A stretch of 39,008 bases of DNA from positions 1 to 39,008 of the forward strand of contig JAJNPS010000006.1 in NCBI GenBank assembly GCA_021155205.1. The letters are read 5' to 3'. Below the pieces are notes generated by a model. It was not told the DNA's origin and did not search any database. It saw nothing but the letters and a program-made list of their open reading frames with translations. Within the stretch, counting starts at the first letter, position 1. Every line of letters begins with the position of its first letter. Origin of the DNA: Rhodobacterales bacterium. GTDB lineage: Bacteria > Pseudomonadota > Alphaproteobacteria > Rhodobacterales > Rhodobacteraceae. Below are positions 8,048 through 16,170 of this stretch, piece after piece. The translations under genes and the position numbers were made by a program.

Positions 8048-8358
8048 TGTCGGCTTTCGCGGCCGCCGTCGGCGCGCTTTTCGCCGATCCGAACATGGGG
8101 CGCGACGCGGTCTACATTGCCGATGGCGGCGCACCAGTTTTGGTGCGCGTCGTCGCCCGGCGCGCCGATTCCGTCACCGACTTTGGCGATGCCCGGCTCT
8201 GGTCCGAAACCACGCGCGTCGACCTGTGCGTCGCCGAGGTGCCGAACCCGCGCCCCGGCGACCGGATCGAGATCGGCGAGGACGCATTCCTGATACAGGG
8301 CGAGCCCGTCCGTGACCGGGAACGGCTGGTGTGGACCGTCGATCTGAGGCCCGCGTGA
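8047..8358 (+). CDS. head-tail joining protein (adaptor)
   Basis: This encodes 103 aa. The layout FAAAVGALFADPNMGRDAVY followed by a compact beta domain (PNPRPGDRIEIGEDAFLIQG) resembles phage head-tail adaptor/FII-type joining proteins, which are small beta barrels binding the portal or connector ring. Place in the gene order agrees. Start and stop are both coupled: one-base overlap upstream, four-base GTGA overlap downstream. Family assignment is by pattern and position, so moderate. Confidence 0.7.
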   Translation: MSAFAAAVGALFADPNMGRDAVYIADGGAPVLVRVVARRADSVTDFGDARLWSETTRVDLCVAEVPNPRPGDRIEIGEDAFLIQGEPVRDRERLVWTVDLRPA

Positions 8359-8981
8359 AACTGAAACTCGCCATCGATCCCGACATCGTCGCCCTGATGG
8401 CAGCCGAGGTTGCCGCTGGCGAACGTGCCGTCACCGCCGCCATGCGCGAGGCTGGCACCAGCCTGAAATCCGCCTGGCGCACCCAGATCACCGGCGCGGG
8501 GCTGGGCACACGCTTGGCCAACTCGATCCGCTCCGCCAGCTTCCCAAAATCTGGCGAAAGCCTGAACGCGGCGGCGCTGGTCTGGTCGAATGCCCCGATG
8601 ATTATCGGGGCGCATGATACCGGCCCGCTGATCCGCTCGAAAAACGGGTTCTGGCTGGCGATCCCCGCGCCAGCGGCAGGCAAGTCCACGCGCGGCGGCC
8701 GGATCACCCCCGGCGAATGGGAACGCCGGACGGGGTTGCGCCTAAGGTTCATCTTCCGTCGCCGGGGCCCGAGCCTGCTGGTGGCTGAGGGGCGGCTGAA
8801 CACCAAGGGCCGGGCCGTGGCGTCCCGGTCGAAAACCGGTCGGGGTGTCGTCACCGCGCCGATCTTCCTGCTGGTGCCGCAGGTCAAGCTACAGAAGCGG
8901 CTAGATTTGGCGCGGGATGCCGAACGGGCAGTGGATGGGGTGCCGGGGATGATCGTGGCGAACTGGTTGGAGGCGCGCTAG
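8355..8981 (+). CDS. DUF6441-type phage protein (head-tail/tail completion)
   Basis: This encodes 208 aa starting at a GTG that overlaps the previous stop (GTGA). The protein has an N-terminal helix with KLKLAIDPDIVALMAAEVAA, a segment WRTQITGAGLGTRLANSIRS typical of tail-completion-like proteins, and a basic middle part (RTGLRLRFIFRRRGPSLL). I connect it with the DUF6441 phage family. The likely role is at the head-tail interface, from position alone. A leftward moron gene follows immediately. Confidence 0.65.
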   Translation: MKLKLAIDPDIVALMAAEVAAGERAVTAAMREAGTSLKSAWRTQITGAGLGTRLANSIRSASFPKSGESLNAAALVWSNAPMIIGAHDTGPLIRSKNGFWLAIPAPAAGKSTRGGRITPGEWERRTGLRLRFIFRRRGPSLLVAEGRLNTKGRAVASRSKTGRGVVTAPIFLLVPQVKLQKRLDLARDAERAVDGVPGMIVANWLEAR

Positions 8982-9017
8982 AGTTTATCCGATGCCTGAG
9001 TGTCTAAACTGCTGACC

Positions 9018-9653
9018 TCACCTAAGCAGTAAATTGGTTTGTCCAGGGACATCACCAAGATGCCTGTGTAGAAGCGGCTGCAATGATGCACGGGATGGAA
9101 TAAACGACTCGTTATAGCCGAAGTCGTGCCAATCAATATCGGCTCGTGCGCCAAGCCTATCTTGGTGCATCTTGTCGCGCACCTCCTTCACACGGCGGAC
9201 ATTTGCATCAAGTTGCGCTGCACCGGCTGGGTCGAACTCACGGCAAAGTGCTGCGATCCAGTCATTGGTATTGACGCGCACGCCGGTGGAGCCGTCGTCA
9301 CCAATTCCTGCGAGGTGATGTACAGATCCAAGGCCCTCGCAAACCGAAAACACGCCGACGCTGAACTCGAAGTTCATGATCTGGAAGTAAGGTTCGAACA
9401 GCACTGATCTGCCCGATACCCGCTCCCCGTGCGGAACGATAAGACCAGCCTTCATCTCAAGGCCGACCAAGATGTGCTTTAGGTTAGAATTCAGCCTTCT
9501 CCGTACGTCTGGGTGAATGCCAGCCGGGACTGCCCTGATTAGCCAGGGAACCCAATCCACGGAGGCTGAAAGCGCATGAAATCCAGGCGGGTTAGCTGGA
9601 TACAGATCAAGGTAAAACACTTTGGCGCCCCTCGCTGATCCGACCGTCTGCAA
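9018..9653 (-). CDS. unknown leftward accessory (moron) gene inside the phage late operon
   Basis: This encodes about 211 aa on the strand opposite to all surrounding late genes. The DNA is visibly richer in A+T than its neighbours. I do not recognise a family with certainty. The C-terminal part has VREVRDKMHQ-like spacing (actual residues KEVRDKMHQD), which recalls the R-x(n)-H motif of HEPN-type helical domains, but this is weak. A TGA lies directly before the frame's first start, a TTG at 9653. A GTG about 30 bases inside (before FYLDLYPANPPG) is an alternative, so the N-terminus is uncertain or damaged. Phage cargo such as superinfection exclusion is possible. Confidence 0.55.
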   Translation of the reverse strand: MQTVGSARGAKVFYLDLYPANPPGFHALSASVDWVPWLIRAVPAGIHPDVRRRLNSNLKHILVGLEMKAGLIVPHGERVSGRSVLFEPYFQIMNFEFSVGVFSVCEGLGSVHHLAGIGDDGSTGVRVNTNDWIAALCREFDPAGAAQLDANVRRVKEVRDKMHQDRLGARADIDWHDFGYNESFIPSRASLQPLLHRHLGDVPGQTNLLLR

Positions 9654-9707
9654 TCATGACGAATACACAAAAATGGCTTCTGCTCAATAGCATAGGCAGA
9701 TATTCAA

Positions 9708-10127
9708 ATGCCCACCCCCCGCGAAACCATCCTCATCGCGCTGCACGCGCAGCTTTCGGCGTTGCCCGCCACCGCCCTGCGCGGTGACGTATTGCCGGAA
9801 CGCGTACCCGCTGCCGGCTTGCTGATCCTGCGCGACGGCGAGCCGGGGGAGCCCGAGGTGACGCTGTCCCCGCTGCGATACCACTACCAGCACCGCGCCG
9901 AAATCGAAGCAATTGTGCAGGGTGCTACCCGTGACGCCACCTTCGACACCCTCTGCGCCAGCATCGGTGCGGCGCTTGCCGCCGACCGCACACTGGGCGG
10001 CCTTTGTGATTGGGTCGAGGCGGAAGCGCCGCGCCCGGTCGATCTGCCGGTCGAGGGTGCTGCGAGCCTGAAGGCGGCTGCAATCCCAGTCATCCTGCAC
10101 TATTCCACGGCCGATCCGCTGGCCTGA
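9708..10127 (+). CDS. tail terminator-like protein (gpU position)
   Basis: This encodes 139 aa, starting MPTPRETILIALHAQLSALP, with a conserved stretch LSPLRYHYQHRAEIEAIVQG. Proteins like this in alphaproteobacterial phages are often misnamed acyl-CoA transferase. Their size, fold pattern and place just before the tail tube fit the tail terminator/minor tail protein U role, which stops tube growth and contacts the head. It is the first plus-strand gene after the moron, with 54 bp between them. Confidence in the role is moderate. Confidence 0.7.
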   Translation: MPTPRETILIALHAQLSALPATALRGDVLPERVPAAGLLILRDGEPGEPEVTLSPLRYHYQHRAEIEAIVQGATRDATFDTLCASIGAALAADRTLGGLCDWVEAEAPRPVDLPVEGAASLKAAAIPVILHYSTADPLA

Positions 10128-10151
10128 CCCTTCACACCAAAGGAGAAAACG

Positions 10152-11090
10152 ATGGCACGAGCCCATGGGGCGCGGGCGCAGATGGCGCTTGCGTTTGAAT
10201 CCATCTATGGCACCGCGCCCGCCACGGGCTATCGCACGGTGCCGTTTGCCAGCACTACGCTTGGATCCGAACAGCCGCTGATTGCCTCGGAACTGCTTGG
10301 CCAGGGGCGCGATCCTCTGGCCCCGATCAAGGACGCGGTCACCGCCGACGGCGATGTCGTGGTGCCGATCGACGTCGAGAACCTCGGCCTCTGGCTGAAG
10401 GCGGCCTTCGGTGCGCCTGTCACGTCCGGCACGACGCCCAAGACCCACACCTTCCAGTCGGGCAGTTGGACGCTGCCGAGCATGGCCATCGAGACGGCGA
10501 TGCCCGAGGTGCCCCGCTATGCGATGTACACCGGCTGCGTCTGCGATCAGCTTTCGTGGCAGATGGCGCGGTCGGGCCTGCTGACGGCAACCGCCCGACT
10601 GGTGGCGCAGGGCGAGAGCGTCGCGGCCACCACGGCCGCTGGCACGCCGACGTCACTGGCCCTGCAGCGGTTCGGCCATTTCAACGGGGCGATCACGCGC
10701 AACGGCTCGCCCCTCGGCAACGTCATCTCGGCCGAGGTGACCTATTCCAACGGGCTGGACCGGATCGAGACCATCCGCTCGGACGGCCGGATCGAAGGGG
10801 CAGACCCCGGCATGGCTGCGCTGACTGGCCGGGTGGAGGTCCGTTTCGCCGACAGCACGTTGATCACGCAGGCCATCGACGGCACGCCGTGCGAGTTGGT
10901 CTTCGCCTGGAGCCTCGGGGCAAACGCCAGTTTCACCTTCACTGCCCATGCCGTCTACCTGCCGCGCCCCCGGATTGAGATCCCGGGCCCGCAGGGCATC
11001 CAGGCCACCTTCGACTGGCAGGCGGCCAAGGCCGTCAGCCCCGCGCGCATGTGCACCGCCGTCCTCGTCAACACCGTTGTGAGTTACTGA
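10152..11090 (+). CDS. phage tail tube protein
   Basis: This encodes 312 aa, the main structural subunit of the tail. The pattern ARAHGARAQMALAFESIYGT at the start, then LGSEQPLIASELLGQGRDPL, is the tail tube family seen in many alphaproteobacterial phages (Phage_tube_2 type). It then shows repeated beta segments around TYSNGLDRIETIRSDGRIEG. AAAGGAGAA precedes the ATG. It lies between the terminator and the chaperone pair, as expected for tail assembly. No signal peptide or membrane part. Confidence 0.85.
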   Translation: MARAHGARAQMALAFESIYGTAPATGYRTVPFASTTLGSEQPLIASELLGQGRDPLAPIKDAVTADGDVVVPIDVENLGLWLKAAFGAPVTSGTTPKTHTFQSGSWTLPSMAIETAMPEVPRYAMYTGCVCDQLSWQMARSGLLTATARLVAQGESVAATTAAGTPTSLALQRFGHFNGAITRNGSPLGNVISAEVTYSNGLDRIETIRSDGRIEGADPGMAALTGRVEVRFADSTLITQAIDGTPCELVFAWSLGANASFTFTAHAVYLPRPRIEIPGPQGIQATFDWQAAKAVSPARMCTAVLVNTVVSY

Positions 11091-11092
11091 CC

Positions 11093-11530
11093 ATGATCAG
11101 ACTGAACCTGACTGCCGCGCCCGCGTGGCTGACCCTCGCACCCGGCCTTCGGCTGCAGGTCGCGCCGCTGACCACCGCCCTGATGGTATCGGCCCGCGCC
11201 GATCCGGCCATCGAAGCGTTGCCGGACATCGCGACGCAAGAAGAACTGGCGCTGGCCATGGCCAAGGCCGTCGCCCGCCGCGCGGTGCTGGATTGGGAGG
11301 GGGTGGGCGATGACGCGGGTGATGCTGTCCCGGTCTCGCCCGAAGGCATCGATGCACTGCTGGAAATCTGGCCCGTCTTCGAGGCGTTCCAGACGCAATA
11401 CGTCGCCAAGGGCCTGATCCTGGACGCAGAAAAAAACGTCTCCGCGCCCTTGCCGAATGGTCCTTCGGCGGGGGCGGCCGCTACTGCGCGGCCTGTACGG
11501 GGCGCTGCCCCGACTGCCCCGCAAGATTGA
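11093..11530 (+). CDS. tail assembly chaperone, upstream frame (gpG-like)
   Basis: This encodes 145 aa if read in the zero frame. The first ~110 residues are ordered (APAWLTLAPGLRLQVAPLTT, then SPEGIDALLEIWPVFEAFQT). The last 30 are Ala/Pro/Gly-rich. Tail assembly chaperones bind the tape measure during assembly and in most siphophages come as a short form and a -1 frameshifted long form. An A-AAA-AAC slippery site at 11431 and an open -1 frame leading into the next ORF show this arrangement. It sits directly between tail tube and tape measure genes. Confidence 0.8.
   Translation: MIRLNLTAAPAWLTLAPGLRLQVAPLTTALMVSARADPAIEALPDIATQEELALAMAKAVARRAVLDWEGVGDDAGDAVPVSPEGIDALLEIWPVFEAFQTQYVAKGLILDAEKNVSAPLPNGPSAGAAATARPVRGAAPTAPQD
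11431..11469 (+). other. probable programmed -1 ribosomal frameshift site
   Basis: The heptamer A AAA AAC occupies 11431-11437 in the correct phase (zero-frame codons AAA, AAC). After slippage the -1 frame is open from CGT 11437 through the second chaperone ORF to 11757, giving a fusion of about 221 aa. A stem GCCGAA (11452-11457) / TTCGGC (11464-11469) starts 14 bases downstream. A second stem GGCCGC/GCGGCC lies at 11476-11493. The new frame encodes two closely spaced Cys pairs (CAAC and CPDC). Spacing is slightly longer than usual, but the layout matches lambda G/GT. Confidence 0.75.
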
Positions 11531-11757
11531 ACCGGCCAAAGACGGAAGATGGCTGGCAGGTCTGGGACCTCGTCGGCCGCCTTGGCGGGCAACTGCGCGT
11601 GATCCCCGGCGCGGTGCTGGGCTGGGACATGGGCGCGGCACTGGCAATGGCGCAGGCCCTCGGGATCGACGCCCTCATCGCCGCCGAACTGCTGCCCGAG
11701 ATCGAGGCGGTAATGGTGCGCAAGCTGAACGAACAGATCGGAGAGGGACATGGCTGA
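11527..11757 (+). CDS. tail assembly chaperone, downstream frame (gpT-like)
   Basis: As a separate ORF it would begin at a TTG (11527) overlapping the previous stop and give 76 aa (NRPKTEDGWQVWDLVGRLGG and a helix EIEAVMVRKLNEQI). More probably it is mainly translated as the C-terminal part of a -1 frameshift fusion with the upstream chaperone. In that case the added region also includes a Cys-rich segment (RYCAACTGRCPDCPARL) that could bind zinc. It overlaps the tape measure start by 8 bases. Independent initiation cannot be excluded. Confidence 0.7.
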   Translation: MNRPKTEDGWQVWDLVGRLGGQLRVIPGAVLGWDMGAALAMAQALGIDALIAAELLPEIEAVMVRKLNEQIGEGHG

Positions 11758-14191
11758 GAAAAGGGTCAGTGTCCGGCTTGTCGCGGAAGGCGGCCGTCAG
11801 GTCCGTGCCGAACTGGAAGGGATCGGCGAGGCTGGCACGCGCGGGTTCGGTCGTCTGTCCTCCGAGATGGAACTGGCCAACGCCCGCCTCGGCAGCTTCG
11901 CGCGCAAGGCCGGGATCGCTCTGGCGGCGGTGACCGCCGCTGCTGCCGCTGCGGGTGTGGCGATGGTCCGCTCGGGGCTCGAGGTCATCGGCGCACAGGC
12001 CGATATGGCGGCCTCGCTCCGGACCACTGTGGAAAGCCTGCAGGTGCTGACATGGGCTGGGGAACTGGCCGGGGTCTCGATGGGCGAGATCGAACAGGCG
12101 ACAAAGAAACTGACCACGCGCCTGTCGGAAGCGGCGGCTGGGTCCGGATCAGCTGTTGGGGCCTTGCAACGGCTGAACCTGACGGCCGCCCAATTGCAGG
12201 CGCTGCCGCTAGACCAGCGCATCGTCGCCATCCAGGAGGCATTGAACCAGTTCGTGCCCGAGGCCGAACGCGCCGCCGTGGCATCCGACCTGTTTGGCGA
12301 CCGCGCGGCATTGGCCTTCCTGCGCATCGACTCTGCAACTCTGCGGGAAGCGGCGCAGGACGTGCAGGATTTCGGGGTGGCGGTCAGCGCGGCAGATGCC
12401 GTCCAAATCGAACGCACCGGCGATGCCATTGCCAAGCTGAGCCTGATCTGGCTCGGCCTGACCAATCGCCTGACCGCTGCTGTCGCCCCGGCGCTGGAGA
12501 CCGTGGCGAATGCGCTGGCCGACATGGCGCGCGGCAGCGGGCCCATCGGCGGCGCGATCACGGCGGTCTTCGACAACCTCGCACGGCTTTCCACCTATGC
12601 CGCGACCTTCGCCGCCTTCATGGCCGGTCGATGGGTGGCCGGGCTGGCCGTTGCCGCTCTGTCAGTGCGTGGTCTCGCCACGGCGCTGGTGTTCCTGCGC
12701 GGGGCGCTGATCCGCACCGGCATCGGCGCGCTGATCGTTGGCGCGGGGGAACTGGTCTATCAGTTCTCGCAACTTGTCACCCGTGTCGGCGGCGTGGGCG
12801 AGGCCTTTCGGCTGCTGGGCGATCTGGCATCGGAGGTGTGGTCACGCATCGGCCTCGCGCTCGACGCCGCATTCGCCAACATGGCCGCTGGCTGGGAGGG
12901 GCTGAGGGCGGCCGGGATCTCTGCGCTCGAAGGCACTATCGCAGGCGTCGTGAGCTTTGGCGACCGGACGGCCGCCATCTTCCAAGGGGCCTACGATGCG
13001 GCCGTGGCAATCTGGGGCAGTCTGCCGGGCGCCATCGGCGACTTCGCCTTCCAGGCCGCGAACGGGCTGATTTCCGGCGTCGAGGCGATGCTGAACGGCG
13101 TCGTCACGCGCATCAACAATTTCATCAACGGATTGAACGCTGCCTTGGACCTGCTGCCGGACTGGGCGGTAGGCGAAGGCGGAGTCCGGATCGGCACGCT
13201 TGACCCGGTGGAGCTGGCGCGGATCGGCAACCCGTTTGAGGGCGCGGCAACTGCTGCTGGCGCTGCAGCCGCCGATGCCTTCTCGGCGGCGCTGTCCCGG
13301 ACATACCTTGAGCCGCCCGACCTGGGGCTTGGCGCGATGGCTGACGACGCTCGCGGTCGGGCTGACGGTTACCGTGAAGCGGCAGGCATGCTGGCCGACG
13401 CCGCAGGCCGTCCACTGGCCAGTTGGCAGGCCTTGCGCGATGCGGTGACCGGCACTGGATCGGAAGCCGAAACGGCGTTGGCAGACGCGGCCAGTTCGGC
13501 GGATGCCCTGAACACCGAACTGGGCGACACAGCAGCCGCTGCCGAAAACGCGGGCGCTGCGGCGCGCGAAGCCGGGGCGCAAGCTGCCGAAGGGGCCGAC
13601 CAGGCCGCGACTGGCTGGGGTGCTGTGACTGCGGCACTCGCCGACTATGCCACCAAGGCGCGCAACATCGGCGGCGATATCGGTCAGGCGCTGGTCGGGG
13701 CCTTCACCTCGGCCGAGAATGCAGTCGGCGAGTTCGTCAAGACCGGCAAGCTCGACTTCCGCGATCTGGTCACGTCGATGATCGCCGATCTCGCCAAACT
13801 GGCGGCGCGGACTTTCATCCTCGGGCCAATCGCCAACGCCCTTTCGGGCGCACTCGGCGGTGCGGGCGGGATCTTCGCCAACATCCTGCATGCGGGTGGC
13901 ATGGTCGGATCGCCGGGCCCGGGCCGCATGGTCGCGGCTTTGGCCTTTGCCAATGCCCCACGGATGCATTCGGGTGGCTGGGCCGGGATCAAGCCCGACG
14001 AGGTTCCGGCGATCCTGCAACGCGGGGAGCGGGTGCTGTCGCGGCGGGAGGCGGCTGGTTACGGCCAAGCGGGCACGCCAGCGGTCAACGTCACCATCAT
14101 GGCGCGCGATGCCGAAAGCTTCCGCCAATCGCGCACGCAGGTCGCAAGTGACATTGCCCGGGCGGTGTCACTGGGCCGGAGGGGGATGTGA
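11750..14191 (+). CDS. tail tape measure protein
   Basis: This 813-aa protein sets tail length and helps DNA passage. It starts with a helical domain (RVSVRLVAEGGRQVRAELEG) and an Ala-rich hydrophobic segment around residue 60 (AAVTAAAAAAGVAMV). More hydrophobic segments follow near 280-330. The middle is a long Ala-rich helical region. The C-terminus has the lambda gpH-like motif DFRDLVTSMIADLAKLAART and the stretch PDEVPAILQRGERVLSRREA typical of tape measures. At 2.4 kb it predicts a tail of roughly 120 nm, using the usual 1.5 angstrom per residue. Confidence 0.9.
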   Translation: MAEKRVSVRLVAEGGRQVRAELEGIGEAGTRGFGRLSSEMELANARLGSFARKAGIALAAVTAAAAAAGVAMVRSGLEVIGAQADMAASLRTTVESLQVLTWAGELAGVSMGEIEQATKKLTTRLSEAAAGSGSAVGALQRLNLTAAQLQALPLDQRIVAIQEALNQFVPEAERAAVASDLFGDRAALAFLRIDSATLREAAQDVQDFGVAVSAADAVQIERTGDAIAKLSLIWLGLTNRLTAAVAPALETVANALADMARGSGPIGGAITAVFDNLARLSTYAATFAAFMAGRWVAGLAVAALSVRGLATALVFLRGALIRTGIGALIVGAGELVYQFSQLVTRVGGVGEAFRLLGDLASEVWSRIGLALDAAFANMAAGWEGLRAAGISALEGTIAGVVSFGDRTAAIFQGAYDAAVAIWGSLPGAIGDFAFQAANGLISGVEAMLNGVVTRINNFINGLNAALDLLPDWAVGEGGVRIGTLDPVELARIGNPFEGAATAAGAAAADAFSAALSRTYLEPPDLGLGAMADDARGRADGYREAAGMLADAAGRPLASWQALRDAVTGTGSEAETALADAASSADALNTELGDTAAAAENAGAAAREAGAQAAEGADQAATGWGAVTAALADYATKARNIGGDIGQALVGAFTSAENAVGEFVKTGKLDFRDLVTSMIADLAKLAARTFILGPIANALSGALGGAGGIFANILHAGGMVGSPGPGRMVAALAFANAPRMHSGGWAGIKPDEVPAILQRGERVLSRREAAGYGQAGTPAVNVTIMARDAESFRQSRTQVASDIARAVSLGRRGM

Positions 14192-14817
14192 TGGCATTCC
14201 ACGAAGTCAGGTTCCCCGACAACATCAGCCGCGGGGCGCGGGGCGGGCCTGAACGGCGCACGCAAGTGGTCGAACTGGCATCAGGCGATGAAGAGCGCAA
14301 CGCCAGCTGGGCCAACAGCCGTCGCCGCTATGATGTCGCCTACGGCATTCGTCGTGCCGACGATCTGGCGGCGGTCGTGGCCTTCTTTGAGGCCCGCAAC
14401 GGTCGCCTGCACGGCTTTCGCTACAAGGACTGGGCCGACTACAAGTCCTGCCTGCCGTCGCAGGTGGTGGCCCCCACCGATCAGCCCATCGGCACCGGCA
14501 ATGGCGCTGTCATCACCTTCGCGCTGCTGAAGCGCTACACTTCTGGGGCGCAAAGCTGGACCCGCGCCATCGCCAAGCCGGTAGCAGGAACCGTCCGGAT
14601 TGCGCTGAACGGCGTCGAACAGATGACCGGCTGGAGCGTCAACACCGCCACCGGCAGCGTGACTTTCACCACCGCCCCGGGCGCGGGCGTCGCAATCACG
14701 GCCGGTTTCGAATTCGACGTCCCTGTCCGTTTCGACACCGACATGCTCGACGTCACCCTCGACCTCGAGCGGCTCGGATCGATCACATCCATCCCGCTCT
14801 TGGAGATCCGGCGATGA
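14191..14817 (+). CDS. DUF2460 distal tail protein (GTA orfg12-like)
   Basis: This encodes 208 aa, with FHEVRFPDNISRGARGGPER and RLHGFRYKDWADYKS, signature stretches of DUF2460 (TIGR02217). In the Rhodobacter gene transfer agent its homologue forms the distal tail ring. The ATG at 14191 overlaps the tape measure stop; a GTG one codon earlier is possible. A lysis cassette separates it from the DUF2163 gene that normally follows it directly in GTA clusters. Confidence 0.9.
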   Translation: MAFHEVRFPDNISRGARGGPERRTQVVELASGDEERNASWANSRRRYDVAYGIRRADDLAAVVAFFEARNGRLHGFRYKDWADYKSCLPSQVVAPTDQPIGTGNGAVITFALLKRYTSGAQSWTRAIAKPVAGTVRIALNGVEQMTGWSVNTATGSVTFTTAPGAGVAITAGFEFDVPVRFDTDMLDVTLDLERLGSITSIPLLEIRR

Positions 14818-15164
14818 ACGAAGAAACCGGCTTTGTCGCCGCTGTGCTGCGTGACCTGGCGACCTCCACCGCCGTCATCCTGGCGGCCTGGGGCGCGCTT
14901 GGCGGTGCGACCAACGCCCTGACCACGCGGATGCGGCTGCGCGATGCGCTCCGCCACATCCTGCTCGGCGGTCTGATCGCGGCCGGGATGGGCAGTCTGT
15001 CCATGGCGGTCATCACCGCGTGGCTAGGCCTGCCATCGCAGGCGATCCCGGCTGGGGGTGCGGCCGGCTCGGCCGCCTATCTGGTCGGCGTCTTCGGCCC
15101 CGCCTTCATCGAGGTCGTCCTCGCCCGGCTGCGCAGCGGCAAGGGGGGCCCCCCCGATGCATGA
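14814..15164 (+). CDS. phage holin, three membrane segments
   Basis: This encodes 116 aa, coupled by an ATGA overlap to the preceding gene. Three hydrophobic stretches are seen: around 16-36 (TSTAVILAAWGALGGATNAL), 47-70 and 78-105. The tail is short and basic (RLRSGKGGPPDA). Together with the neighbouring small membrane proteins and lysozyme this makes a lysis cassette. The holin would form pores in the inner membrane to release or activate the endolysin. The particular holin family is not certain. Confidence 0.75.
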   Translation: MNEETGFVAAVLRDLATSTAVILAAWGALGGATNALTTRMRLRDALRHILLGGLIAAGMGSLSMAVITAWLGLPSQAIPAGGAAGSAAYLVGVFGPAFIEVVLARLRSGKGGPPDA

Positions 15165-15291
15165 GCTTCTCCGCCTTGCGCGTGCCATCCGCTGCGATGC
15201 CGCCGATCCGGCTCAGACCTTCGGCCATCGCCAGCGCATCGGCCTTCTAGTCGCAGCGCTGATCCTGATCCTGTCCTCCATCTTCGGGTGA
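15157..15291 (+). CDS. small single-pass membrane protein of the lysis cassette
   Basis: This encodes 44 aa from an ATG at 15157, overlapping the holin end in another frame by 8 bases. The N-terminal half is charged (HELLRLARAIRCDAADPAQT) and the C-terminal end is one membrane segment (IGLLVAALILILSSIFG). Such tiny proteins occur next to phage holins and could be a second holin, an antiholin or a spanin-like component. No lipobox is present. It ends 4 bases before the lysozyme start. Confidence 0.6.
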   Translation: MHELLRLARAIRCDAADPAQTFGHRQRIGLLVAALILILSSIFG

Positions 15292-15295
15292 TCCC

Positions 15296-15964
15296 ATGCA
15301 CATGACCGACCGGGGCCTGCTGGCCCTTGTCCGGCACGAAGGAATCGTGCCCGGACCTTATCTCGACGTCAAAAACGTCTGGACCTTCGGCATCGGCCAC
15401 ACTGCCTCGGCAGGGCCGCCCGATCCGGCACGGATACCGCGCGGCCTGCCCGCCGATCTCGATGCAGGGATCCGCGAAGCGTTCCGGCTCTTCCGCGCAG
15501 ATATAGTCACCTACGAGGCTGAGGTTCTGCGCGCGGTGAAGGTGCCACTGGAACCGCACGAGTTCGATGCGCTGGTCAGTTTTCACTACAACACCGGCGG
15601 CATCGCGAAAGCGTTGCTGACCCGCCACCTGAACGCGGGCAACCGTGCCGCCGCCGCGCAGGCTTTCATGGGCTGGCTCCGACCCGCCGCTATCCGGTCG
15701 CGGCGTGAAGCCGAACGCGATCTGTTCCGCGACGAACGCTATCCGACCGGCACCATCCCGGTCTGGGCGGTGGATCGCTACGGACGGGTGGATTTCTCGC
15801 GACCGATCCGACGTCTGACCGTGGCCGAGGCGCTGGCATTTCTGCGCCCGACGAGCCAGCCGGTGCCGTTGCCCGTGCCACTGCCGGTACCGAACCAACC
15901 GCCTGCCACCCCGTCGTGGTGGCAGCAGCTGGTGGAATTTCTCAAAGGAAAGGCAACATCATGA
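15296..15964 (+). CDS. phage endolysin, lysozyme (GH24 family)
   Basis: This encodes 222 aa. It hydrolyses peptidoglycan glycan strands. The T4-lysozyme-type catalytic triad is visible with canonical spacing: Glu15 in VRHEGIV, Asp24 in PYLDVKN, Thr30 in VWTFGIGHT. The segment FDALVSFHYNTGG matches the rest of the GH24 fold. Residues ~188-205 are a Pro-Val-Leu repeat linker followed by a short Trp-rich helix (WWQQLVEFLKG), perhaps a wall or membrane anchor. No signal peptide is seen, so it probably depends on the holin for export. Confidence 0.92.
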   Translation: MHMTDRGLLALVRHEGIVPGPYLDVKNVWTFGIGHTASAGPPDPARIPRGLPADLDAGIREAFRLFRADIVTYEAEVLRAVKVPLEPHEFDALVSFHYNTGGIAKALLTRHLNAGNRAAAAQAFMGWLRPAAIRSRREAERDLFRDERYPTGTIPVWAVDRYGRVDFSRPIRRLTVAEALAFLRPTSQPVPLPVPLPVPNQPPATPSWWQQLVEFLKGKATS

Positions 15965-16170
15965 ACTGGAACCTCGCACGCGGGCTGGTCTATCTGGCCT
16001 GCCTTGCTGCCTCCGGCTTGGCCATGGCCGGGCTGGCGGATTTCGATCTGGTGACGGGCAGCTTCGATCTGCGTCCCTTCAACCTCTACGCCCTGACCGG
16101 CACGGCCGGGGGCGTGGTTTCCTCGGCGCTGGCCTCGGTCGCCCTGTGGCGTGGCTGGGGGCGGAAGTGA
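15961..16170 (+). CDS. small two-pass membrane protein after the endolysin
   Basis: This encodes 69 aa, coupled to the lysozyme by an ATGA overlap. Two hydrophobic stretches are seen: residues 8-28 (GLVYLACLAASGLAMAGLA) and about 44-63 (ALTGTAGGVVSSALASVALW). The end is basic. It may be a further holin/antiholin component; I know no specific family. Its stop overlaps the GTG start of the DUF2163 gene. Confidence 0.65.
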   Translation: MNWNLARGLVYLACLAASGLAMAGLADFDLVTGSFDLRPFNLYALTGTAGGVVSSALASVALWRGWGRK

